Positions 1 to 9,881 of a stretch of 64,000 bases of DNA are shown one piece after another. A program made the position numbers and the translations under genes. The stretch is from assembly GCA_947471745.1 (NCBI GenBank), contig CANJKZ010000777.1, positions 1,922,501-1,986,500 on the forward strand. The letters are read 5' to 3'. The first letter of the stretch is position 1; every line of letters starts with the position of its first letter. This DNA comes from Closterium sp. Naga37s-1. Its lineage: Eukaryota > Streptophyta > Zygnematophyceae > Desmidiales > Closteriaceae. The notes beneath the pieces are model-generated. The model worked only from the letters and a program-made list of their open reading frames with translations. It did not search any database and had not been told where the DNA came from.

Positions 1-490
1 AACAGCCGTCCGCAAGGGCAGACCGTACAGACAACGTCGGAGCGGCGCCTCAACCCACTCGGATCCAGCGCGTGGACTCAGGCAAGGTGCTGGCGCTCGT
101 CGACAGCGATCGTTGATTCAACTTAGGATTAATTTCTTCGCACCAGGCTCAAGTGTCGTCTTTGCTTTGCACGGTAGTTCTCTAAGTCATGTTTCAAGTC
201 TTGCATGTTTCCTGGCCGTGATGTCATGGCCCGTGACTTTCCACTCGTTGACCCTGTGTGCTATCAGGCTCTGCTGGTTGAGTACGCCAACGGCCAGAGG
301 TTTTCTCTGCCAGCTGAGCTACTCCGAGTGAACAGCCCCTCACCCAAAGGGGGAACCCGGCATGCTGGTTCTGCATCCAAGGTTTCACACAACCAATGAC
401 TTTCTTAGAGCACTGCACCTTTTTGGCCCACCCTCAACTCCCATCCTCCCTTCACCCACTCTCTCGCCTCGTCGCCGTCGTTGTCGTCGC

Positions 491-577
<87 letters not shown>

Positions 578-1115
578 GTTCTCTAACATGCTCACGTTTT
601 CACTCTCTGCCTCCTCTTCCTTCCCTCCTTGCTTTTTCATTTATTACTAAATTCACCTTCTCCTTCCCCTTATCCTATTGCCTGCCACGGGTCTCCGTCC
701 AATTCCCCTGCCCCGCCCCCCTTGCGGATTTTTTCTCTTTGCCTTACCTACATTAGCAAGCGTTTGCCAGACAATCTAATGTACGGTACCAGTTCCTCAC
801 TGTTTGGCAGATTCTATCTGGTCGCCGGTATGTCCACGTTATCAAAGTGGAACCTGTGGGAAACTATGCCATCAGGTTAGTGCCAGAGCTGGCAGTTGTC
901 TATTTTTCTGTAAGCTATGGGAATGTTTGTTTCCTAATTTCGTGCTGCCTGGTCCATTTCATTCCCTTAGGGTATTGTTTGATGATATGCACACGAGCGG
1001 CATATACACGTGGCAAATGCTTCATTCTCTTGGCATCAATAAGTATTCCCTTGCCAAAGCATACATACGGGAATTGCGTCTAAAAGGTCTTAGCCGGGAT
1101 CCTAGGAGAATGTAA
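1..1115 (+). CDS. DUF971 (GBBH-like N-terminal domain) protein, 5' end outside window
   Basis: Proposed exons are <1..86, 268..381, 811..875 and 971..1115, all with GT-AG borders and matching phases (0, 0, 2). Joined, they give a typical small DUF971 domain: PTRIQRVDSGK then ALLVEYANGQRF, SLPAELLRVNSPS, a short linker, ILSGRRYVHVIKVEPVGNYA, then VLFDDMHTSGIYTWQMLH, ending LSRDPRRM-stop. From memory of the family, the lpaE-LRv-SPS block, the EPVGNYA block and the C-terminal FDD-H-sGiYtW block are the hallmarks of stand-alone DUF971 proteins; the same domain occurs at the C-terminus of the Fe-S scaffold HCF101. Molecular function is not established. Upstream residues (probably an organellar presequence) lie before the window. 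Family call is confident; the first intron is inferred from phase and domain continuity. Confidence 0.85.
490..575. repeat. (TC)n microsatellite in intron 3 of the DUF971 gene
   Basis: Almost uninterrupted CT dinucleotides, about 40 units, inside the 429-bp intron 382-810. The long Ser-Leu and Arg-Glu reading frames across it are artefacts of the repeat. Confidence 0.95.
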
Positions 1116-1640
1116 CATAATATCTGATCTGATGTAATCTTTATGGTGAAGCCTAGTCACTTGCTGAATGTGTTTTCAGCTTGCTGAGCGTGTCTGTAAC
1201 AAAATTGGAAGCTGAACATTGTCTCTGGGACATCGTTGAATCGCTGGCGACAAAATGAGGCTGGTTTGTGTGTCCACGACTCGCTGGCGGATCAGACCTG
1301 GGCATCCATTTCCACTCGTTACAGAGATCTTCAACACGAAGCTTGTCCACGTGGCATCCAGGTGGATCATTTCGTGCGAGGAGTGAACGATCACCACCAG
1401 TTTCGACCCTCTACACCCCTCCGTAATCTCCTGCGACGAAAGTCAGTGGCGCCTGGCTGCGGTCCAGATTCTTCGTCCCATCACAATTCCTTCCCACGAC
1501 CATCTCCAATTTCAGAAGCACTTCTTGATCAGAGGCATCTGTTGGACCTTGAGAATTTCGTGAAGGCCTTTGGTCCAAACCGTAGTTCAGCATTGAGCAG
1601 TCAGCTTTCCAGTGAGTGAGTTGCTCACTCATCAGGGAAA
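1116..1640. other. Intergenic spacer between DUF971 and TIC62-like genes
   Basis: About 525 bp holding the 3' UTR of the DUF971 gene and, presumably, the promoter and 5' leader of the next gene. No convincing coding sequence, RNA gene or TATA box was seen. Confidence 0.5.
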
Positions 1641-4600
1641 ATGGGTTCCCTGGCAGCAGCCAATGCTACGCTTGTAGCCACAGGCCAAGTAACCCTAACT
1701 GCTCTGCATAGCGGCGCGAATGAAAAGGTGCTTTCAAAATCCACCTATGGTGGCTATCTCAGCCTCGCTGACTCAGTGAAGGGTCAGCGAGCACTTGCTG
1801 TGAGATCTGCCCGACCAGTAGTTGCCTGCCGTGCGAGATTCGGAGGTAGGTCTCAACGAGCACGCGAGGCCCTCGTAGTTACGTCCTCAAACACTCACAA
1901 CCATTTTCTGTACGCTTTCAGGCCTCTTCTCTCCGAAGAAAAAGGATGATGAGGAGGAGGAACCTGCAGCGGCTGAACCTGCAGCGTCGGAAGGAACGTT
2001 GAAGCTCCCATGGAGTTTCCGGGGAGGAGACAAGGGTACTCAGAAAGTAACAGAGGAGATTGAGGAGGTCGAAGAGAAGGGGACCCAGAAATTCGTGTTT
2101 TCACCCTTCAATTTATTCGGTGCTGCCAAGTCTGACAACAATTCCCGTGACGACAATGTTGTGTTTATTGCCGGGGCAACTGGCAGAGTTGGCTCTCGTG
2201 TGGTCAGGTATACACTACACTCACACTCAGGTTGCAATTAGCTTTGATGCAACCAGATTGGGACCTCACAATATCCACTTTCTAATACAGGGAGGCTATC
2301 AAGGCTGGATTCAAGGTCCGAGCCGGAGTGCGTAGCCTTACTAAGGCAGACGAGGTCCTCACTGATGTAAGTTGCAGTTTTGTTAAGTCGTTCGCATTGC
2401 CAATTATCGCTTACCGTAGTTCTTACCTTCCAGTCGTACCTCGGTCTTGGTGTTTGCAGCTTCCTTCACCGCCTAAGAAGGGACTTTTCGATGTAAGTGA
2501 CAATCTTATGTGCACATCCCTTGGCCACTTGCGGAGCAATTCTAACGGACTGCTTTTTTTTGTTGCAGCTGTTTTTTGGGAAAGAGGCCGATGTGGAGCT
2601 TGTGGAGTTCGACATTTTTGACCCGGAGTCAGTTGAGGAAGCTATTGGCAACGCTGGAAAGGTTGTGTGCGCCATTGGTGCATCCGAGAATCTGCTCAAT
2701 GTCTCCGGGCCGTACAGCGTGGATAAGGTTGCAACGGAGAATCTGATAAACGCATGTAAGTCGTTGTATTTCCGTTATTTATCGGTCCTGGGCTGGCTGT
2801 GTATTACGTACCTTGACGCAAATTTTTGTCATTTCAGCTGCCGAGCTTGGAGTGAACCAATTTATCATGATTTCGTCTATCGGCACTGGGAAGTTCGGAT
2901 TTCCTGCGTCGCTACTGAAGTAAGTACCGTCTTCTGTCTTCCTCTTTTCTTCGAAAAATGACTGATTACTCACACAAGTTATCGTTCTCCCCTCAGCTTG
3001 TTCTGGGGCGTCCTCTTCTGGAAGGCGCAGGCTGAGAAGACCTTGATAGCGAGCGGCGTTCCGTATTTGGTACGTCACTGTAGCTAAGCCATGTTACGAA
3101 GCTCGCGAGGTTTTGTGCTTGCAATGCTGATTTTGGTGGCAACTGGTATTTGACAGATCATTCGTCCTGGTGGAATGGAGAGGCCGACTGATTCCTTCAA
3201 GGAAACACATAACCTGAAGCTGGAGGAGGGTGGCACTTTAACGGGCGGACAAGTGTCCACCTTGCAGGTATGCAAAGTATTTGGACTTACAACCCGTTAA
3301 CGCTTTCGTAGTTATGTGCAATGTAGTTAACTCGTGGGCACGTTGATGCAGATTGCCGAGCTGGTTGCGGTGGCGTTGAACAAGCCAAATCTTGCAGCCA
3401 ACAAGGTTGTGGAAGCGGTTGCTGAGACGACAGCCCCCGAAGAATCTATTGAGAGCCTCTTGGCGGCCATTCCTTCAGATGATGTGGAGGAGGATGATGA
3501 CGAATACGACGAAGTGGTAAGCTTATTGTTGGGATTATTGATTTTGCAATACATCTGCTGGAGTTTATTTTCTCGTCTCACATTTGTCTGTCATTTGCTG
3601 GCAGGAGGAAGTTGTTGTAGTGGACACAAGGAAGCAGAAACAGAAGGAGGCTGCGGTTTCAGAACGGGAAAGGCAGAAGCAGGCAGGGGCGACAGAAGCA
3701 GCTGAGCGTAAGGCTGCCGAGGCAAGGGCAAAGTTGGCCGAGCAGCTTGAACTTGCTCGTCAGCAAAAAGAGGAGGCTCTTGCTGAGGCCCAGTCAGTCG
3801 CTGCTGAGCAGGCTGCTCTCGAGCAGAAGCGCCAAGAGATCGAATCACGAGCAGCTGCAGCTTCTCAAGCTGCTAGAGAGGCTAAGGTTGTGGAGGAGGC
3901 CGTTCTTGCTGCAGCCGCGGAAGGTCGGATGTAAGTACTTCTGTTGACTGATGTTGACTTCTTTTTGCGACCGAATGGTTAAAGCCATGGATATATGGGC
4001 ATTGGTTGAAGTTCGCCTTCTTGCCATTGTGTACTTGTGCAGCTTGAGCCAGCGTGAGAAGGACCGCCTCATCCGTGAATTGCGTGAGAAGGAGGCTGCT
4101 GCAGCAGCTGCCGCTGAACTGGCGAAGGCAAGAGCAGAAGCTGAAGCTCGAGCTAAGGTAGAGGCAGAAGCCAAGGCTAAGGCGGATGCAGAGGCACTGG
4201 CTAAGGCCAGGGAGCAGGCTGCTGCAAAGGCGAAGGCAGAGGCTGAAGCCAAAGCGAAGGCAGAGGCTGAAGCCAAAGCGAAGGCCAAGGCTGAAGCTGA
4301 AGCCAAGGCAAAGGTTGAGGCCGCGGCTAAGGCAAAGGCTGAGGCTAAGGCCAAGGCTGAGGCTAAGGCCAAGGCTGATGCCGAGGCGAAATCGAAGGCT
4401 GAGGCCGAGGCTAAGGCGAAGGCGGAGGCGGAGGCCAAGGCCAAGGCTGAGGCAGAGGCGAAAGCGAAGGCTGAGGCGGAGGCGAAAGCGAAGGCGGAGG
4501 CGGAGGCCAAAGCGAAGGCGGAGGCGGAGGCGAAGGCGAAGGCGGAGGCGGAGGCGAAGGCGAAGGCGGAGTCGGAGGCGAAGGCGAAGGCGGAGGCAGA

Positions 4601-6416
4601 AGCGAAGGCGAAGGCGGAGGCAGAAGCGAAGGCAGAGGCAGAGGCGAAGGCGAAGGCGGAGGCAGAGGCGAAGGCGGAGGCAGAGGCGAAGGCAGAGGCA
4701 GAGGCTAAAGCAAAGGCTGAGGCGGAAGCCAAGGCAAAGGTCGCAGCAAGTGGAGGTGGATTTCGTTGGCCGTGGCAGGTGGAGCAGCCGAAGTCATCTA
4801 CCGACCTCCCACCAAGCCCGACTCCGCTTTCACCCTACACCATGTGAGTTCTACATTTCGAGTGATAAGATAACAATGGCTAGTATCAAATGAACAAAAC
4901 AAAAGCATCAATGTCGCGGATTCTGGACCATATTGTACCTCAAATTCAAACAAAAACATACAATAATGCCAATGTCATGTTTCAGGTACCCGGACCTGAA
5001 ACCCCCAACTTCTCCAACTCCATCTCCTCCTAAGCCTAGCCCTGAAGCAATTGCTGCCAAGGCCAAGGCAGAGGCTGAGGCTAAAGCAAAGGCAGAAGCT
5101 GAGGCTAAAGCAAAGGCAGAAGCTGAGGCTAAAGCAAAGGCAGAAGCTGATGCCAAGGCCAAGGCTGCAGCAGAGGCTAAGGCCAAGGCCGAGGCTGAGG
5201 CTAAAGCAAAGGCTGAAGCTGAAGCCAAGGCCAAGGCTGAGGCAGAAGCCAAGGCAAAGGCTGACGCAGCTGCTAAGGCGAAGGCTGAAGCAGAGGCGAA
5301 GGCCAAGAGCAGTGGAGGGGGGTTACCATTTCGCTGGCCGTGGCAAGTTGCTGAGGTGAAGAGTTCCACCGATCTGCCTCCTAGTCCAACGCCACTCTCT
5401 CCTTACACAATGTAAGTATTTGGATTCTGTCAGCTACGATAAGGGAGTGATTTTCTGGAGCAATTATCTTTGTTACTCATGCTCTTTGTCCTCTGTTTGA
5501 TTTTCAGGTACCCTGATTTGAAACCCCCAACGTCTCCCACTCCATCTCCTCCCAAGCCTGATCCTCAAGCCAAGGCTGCTGCTGAGGCTAAGGCCAAGGC
5601 TGAGGCCGAAGCTAAGGCCAAGGCTGAGGCCGAGGCCAAGGCCAAGGCTGACGCAGAGGCCAAGGCTGAGGCAGAGGCCAAGGCCAAGGCTGAGGCAGAG
5701 GCTAAGGCTAAGGGTGAGGCAGAAGCGAAGGCCAAGGCTGAGGCAGAAGCCAAGGCCAAGGCTGAAGCAGCTGCCAAGGAGAAGGAGGCTGCTCCAGCGG
5801 CACAGGCCAGTGCTGGCGGCCTCAACTTCCGTTGGCCATGGCAGGTTGCAGAGGAGGAAAAGAAGTCCTCCACCGACCTTCCACCCAGCCCGACCCCTCT
5901 GTCTCCCTACACTCAGTAAGGATTGGGTCATTGTGCCAATGTGTGCCTGTTTACTATTATCCCGAATGCGTGTTCCTAAATTGTGTTATGATTTTCTTTT
6001 CAATTCTCAGGTATGAGGACCTGAAGCCTCCGACCTCTCCGACTCCATCCCCTCCAACTCCTGTTGCCGCCAAGGTAACATCAGAGCCACCCCCTGCTCC
6101 TGCGGCACCTGCACCGCCAAAGGCAGAACCTGTCTCAGCACCTGCAAAGTCTGAGGTGGCAGCAACAGCTGTGGCTCCTGCTGCTGATGCTCCTGCTGAT
6201 TCGAAGAGAGTGTGGGTTAAAACTTCAGAAGGTGAGGCCAAGGGCCTTGAGCTGAAGTGGCCATGGGAGGTTGCCGGTGATTCCGGAAATGGCAGCAGCA
6301 GCAGCAAATCCGACCTGCCATATGCAAACCGGCCCCTCAGCCCTTACACCATGTTCCCTGATCTGCGGCCACCTTCATCTCCGATTCCTCTGAGATCTAC
6401 GGATACGGAGAGCTAA
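1641..6416 (+). CDS. TIC62: TIC62-like NAD(P)-binding protein with four FNR-docking repeats
   Basis: Fourteen exons: 1641-1845, 1922-2207, 2291-2366, 2460-2492, 2569-2755, 2838-2919, 2997-3069, 3157-3267, 3352-3516, 3605-3930, 4043-4843, 4986-5411, 5508-5915, 6011-6416 (1194 codons plus stop). A plastid-type N-terminus leads into an atypical-SDR Rossmann domain ([17 protein letters not shown], then [34 protein letters not shown]). An Ala/Lys/Glu-rich helical tract follows, then Pro/Ser repeats of the type [20 protein letters not shown]. In flowering-plant TIC62 such repeats bind ferredoxin-NADP+ reductase and tether it to thylakoid and envelope membranes. Four repeats are present, three of them split by a phase-2 intron at the same Met/Gln codon, so exons 11-13 are exon-repeat units. 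Each spacer also carries an (F/L)(R/K)WPW(Q/E)V motif. Start chosen as the first ATG in frame with the transit region. The long minus-strand frames here are shadows. Confidence 0.9.
4085..5790 (+). repeat. AKAEAEAK-type coding repeats in TIC62 exons 11-13
   Basis: GCN/AAG/GAG codons alternate to give long (K/E)A(K/E)A tracts before each FNR motif: about 200 residues in exon 11, about 90 in exon 12 and about 70 in exon 13. The DNA is a degenerate 12-18-bp tandem repeat and should form charged single alpha-helix or coiled spacers between docking motifs. Unit number probably varies between alleles. Confidence 0.85.
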
Positions 6417-6937
6417 GCAGCTGCTTGCATGCATGAACATCAAGTGTGATTCTGTCTCTGCATTACAGGGTTTATCAAGGTTTTGGGCTAGTGGATTGCT
6501 TATTTTTGGGGTGTTGTATCCACCAAGCTCTGCAACGCTCGTTACTGGATTTTATGGGTTGTGTGCACACAAAGGATGCATGCCCACTGGGTAGTACGGT
6601 ATCAGGTAAACTTCTGTTACGATTACAGTATGCAATCAAGCTTGTTATAACTACAGTATTCACAGATGCATAGCACCAGATTTCACTTCACTGCTAACGA
6701 ACTATCTAGCATAACACCATAAATCACCAACAGATTTTGTTCTCCAAATTGTAGTAATGCCAAACTGTGATAAGAATTATCTAGAGAGGGATCCTGTAAT
6801 ATTGTGACAAAATCAAAATTGTAAGGATTACTGAAAGAACCGATGAGCAATCGCCATTTTGTTCTTCTCAGTACTCATTGAAAAGTGTCCTGACTATGTA
6901 CATACACTAATGCATATTCAAACTCTTCCTGTACCAG
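6417..6937. other. Convergent 3' spacer
   Basis: AT-richer sequence between the TIC62-like stop and the stop of the minus-strand gene. It should hold both 3' UTRs. Nothing else recognised. Confidence 0.5.
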
Positions 6938-8826
6938 TTACTCCTCCTGGGATTGCGCGGTACGCTCCTGTACACCACCTGCTGCAATTACACACAGAGC
7001 CATGATCTTATGAAACTGAGAATGGACGACACACACCCGATGAGAATGACAGAGCACGAACAGCACAACAAACACAATGTCACATCCGCGTGCGATTACA
7101 CCCTGCCAGCACACCCCGCACAAGAGCATAGTGCACATGAGATCACACCACCGCACAAGATCACAACCATCACACCCCTTACCCCCATACCACATGCCCA
7201 CCACATCATCATACCAGCAGCACCTGTCCCGTCAACAATCACTCGTCTTATAAGCAGCCCTCATCCCGCCCTCATCCCCAGCCCCTCCTACACCTGTGCA
7301 CATACCTGAGCCTCGGGCAGCATTGGCCGGCACCTCGGTACTGGTGGGGGCGAATCCAGTGAGGGAGCCCAGCACCTGGAAGGCAACGGGGATAGCGGGA
7401 ATGGGGGATGGGATGGGAGCACACGCTGAGTAACCCCGAACTGAATGAACTGGTGGAGGCAAAAGTTCTTAGTCACCTTAACAGTATCTGCAATTGCTCC
7501 AGTGGTGCTGGTCCATGCTGACGTGGCAACATCCTGCGTGCTCCAGTGGTGCTGGTCCATGCTGACGTGGCAACATCCTGCGCCCTCTCCACAACCCCGC
7601 CACCCACCACAACCCCACCCCCACCTTCTGCCCCCCCCACCTCCAACCCACCTCCCTCCTTCCCACCTTCCTTCCGTTCCTCCCCACTGCTCTCCCCACC
7701 TTGACCAGACACTGCCAGCCTCCTCATTCCATGTTCCACCCCTCCCACCTCAGGCTGCCCCTCAGGCGTTCCAGAAACCCCTGCCTGCCCACCCTTCGCC
7801 TTCTCCAATACCTTCCCTGCCTTCCCACCCTGCGCGCCTGCCATTGACTCCTCCCCCTCCCCACCGCGCCCTCTCATCCCCCCAATGTCCGAAACCGTCA
7901 GCCTCTGCAGCCCCTCTTCCACTCCGCGCATCCCCTTTCCCCCCGCCCCTTCCCCTTCTGCCCCTTTCCCACCCGCCGTTTCCCCCCTGCTCTGCTGCGC
8001 CCCCCCCTCCCCCAGCGACATTTTCCCCACCCCCTCTTCCAGCCGCCTCACCTCCTCACCCCCCCTCTCCGCCTTCCACCCAGCAGTCTCCTGCGCCTCA
8101 ATCCCCCCTTCCGCGCCCCCACCACCAGTGCGCCCGCCCGCAACTTCCCCCTTATCCACTCCGCGCATGACAGCAAATCCCGCCCCTGGCCCTTCCCCTG
8201 GCCCCTCTTCTTCCTTTGCCCCAACTCCCTCTTTCGCCTCCACCCCTGTCCCCTCTTTCTGCTCCACCCCTGCCCCTACTTTCCCCTTCTCCCCTGCGCG
8301 CTTTTTCTCCCCAGCCAGAGCTTTTTCCTCCTGCTCCGTTGTTGCTTCCCCCTTTGGCACCTCTCCAGCCTTCTCCAAAGCTTCCTCCTCAGACCCGGAA
8401 GCACGCTCATGCGCTTTCCCCCCTCCTGCCTTGGTCTCACGTGCAGCAGCTCCTTCCTCCTCCGCCAGTCCCTGCACGCCATGTGTCTCCAGCTCCACCG
8501 GCTCCCCCTTGTCGCCTCCTTTGACCTTCCCGCCCTTACCAAACACTCTGAACTCCTCCAAAGATTCCGATTCCTCCCTGGCAGGAGCAGCGAGACCAGA
8601 ATACCCACCTCCACTGGGTAAACCACCCTCAGATACACCGCCCTCAGATAAGCCTGCCTCAGACGAGTCGCGGCCGGCAGATTCAGCGGACTTGGCGGGC
8701 ATGGCGATCTTTCCGGGTTGCTTCTCCAGAAAAGGCGCGATGCTTTCGCCTTCCACCACCACTCGGCCGGGCCGCTCTGACGTGGCATGCGTAGCTGGGA
8801 GCTCGTGATGCGCCTCGTGCCGCGTG

Positions 8827-8877
<51 letters not shown>

Positions 8878-8897
8878 GGCTGTTGCTTCTCCTGCAT
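6938..8897 (-). CDS. Low-complexity acidic protein of unknown function, frame-disrupted by a 44-bp duplication
   Basis: Proposed exons on the minus strand are 8897-7477, 7375-7306 and 6981-6938. The ATG at 8897 opens a poly-Gln run (about 18 Gln), then a long Gly/Glu/Lys/Ala-rich, predicted disordered region. Exon 1 ends with a 44-bp tandem duplication (7501-7588). If one unit is removed, exon 1 is 1377 nt (459 codons) and the three exons join in frame, ending ADTVK / VLGSLTGFAPTSTEVP... / AGGVQERTAQSQEE-stop, 496 aa in all. As written, exon 1 is out of frame with exon 2 and would stop just past the splice donor. I recognise no family. The composition resembles stress-type disordered proteins, but that is only an impression. 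The upstream GTG-initiated extension to 8978 was not used. Confidence 0.55.
7501..7588. repeat. 44-bp exact tandem duplication inside exon 1 of the minus-strand gene
   Basis: The unit beginning AGTGGTGCTGGTCCATGCTG occurs at 7501 and again at 7545. It is not a multiple of three and shifts the frame of the encoded protein (read on the minus strand: AQDVATSAWTSTTGA). Confidence 0.9.
8823..8876 (-). repeat. (CAG)n tract coding poly-Gln
   Basis: About 18 CTG triplets on the plus strand, read as CAG (Gln) on the minus strand, five codons after the proposed start of the low-complexity protein. Confidence 0.9.
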
Positions 8898-9881
8898 GAT
8901 TGCGCACTCTTGGTAGGCTCGCCGATAACGTGTACGAAGGTAGCAAGGGGAAGATCGTGAGAGCACAAATGTTTTCACACTATCGCATCAATCGATGGAG
9001 ATTATTTTCTTGCGGGTGGGAAACCGACGAAATGAGATGCGGGAGATTTGCGGATTTACGTGCGACGGTGAGAAAGACGCGACGAGAGGGAATGAAATCC
9101 TGAACCAGAGTCGCGACCCGGAGGAGGCGGGTGCCGACACGCGATGCGATAGGTTTCGTCCTGGATCAGAAATCGCGGCGCCATCCGTGGCGCACTCGGT
9201 GCTTCTTTCTCGAGGCGCCATGGTGTGGAATGAAAGGTCGAGCTAGTAGCTGACAAGTGTCGATGTCCTAGAACGTGACCAGCAACGCTTGATCCAAAAA
9301 GTGCTTCGTTAATAGCTTTTTCAGGATAACTCTGTGAAGTAACTATTTGCACAAGCATCCTTCCATTCCTTAGCATCAGCCTTTCGAATTTTGCAACCAT
9401 TCCGTTTGTCCTACATTACCTGATCCATGCTTGCACGAAATGCACGAGAGGTCCTGTTCTTTGAACGAGTCACGGGGATTTGAACACCCTGCGAAACGTG
9501 CAATCGCGCCCCTGCAGTACGGGCTTTGTTACGGACTTCGGGTCAGCAAACTGACTGCCAGCGGGAAGCCCAAACGACACGAGGGGCCCACCTTGGGACG
9601 CATTGACACCAACACAGCACCCCTGACAGGCATCGGCCCTCGGGATTGTCGCCCTGCTCCCCCTCCCCCACCTCATGCGTGCATCCTCCTATTTTACAAC
9701 ATTTCCACTCCACAGTACTTTGTGCGAGAGAAGCCACCCGAGGATCCTAGATAGTACCGTGGGGGTCCATCAGGTATTTTTCGTACCACGAGTGCGCTAC
9801 GCTGCCTCTTGAGTCGACTCTGGTGTGCTTCGATAATTTAGGTTTTTTTTTTCTCCCTTTTTCGCCTTGGTGACTCCTGCG
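8898..9881. promoter_or_regulatory. Divergent intergenic region (about 1 kb)
   Basis: Separates the ATG of the minus-strand low-complexity gene from the ATG of the DUF1997 gene, so both promoters must lie here. A T-tract at 9843-9863 lies just before the DUF1997 start. A palindrome of the TTGAG-TCGA-CTC type sits at 9809-9820. No TATA box I would defend. Confidence 0.4.

Noticed and set aside
3845-4732. 295-codon minus-strand Ala/Ser/Phe frame, and similar frames at 4908-5369 and 5473-5931
   Set aside because: Complement of the TIC62 Ala/Lys/Glu repeats; the plus strand has the exon structure and family motifs.
7445-8808. Plus-strand Pro/Ser-rich frames of 241 and 307 codons
   Set aside because: Complement of the minus-strand Gly/Glu-rich gene, which has a start, splice sites and consistent phase.
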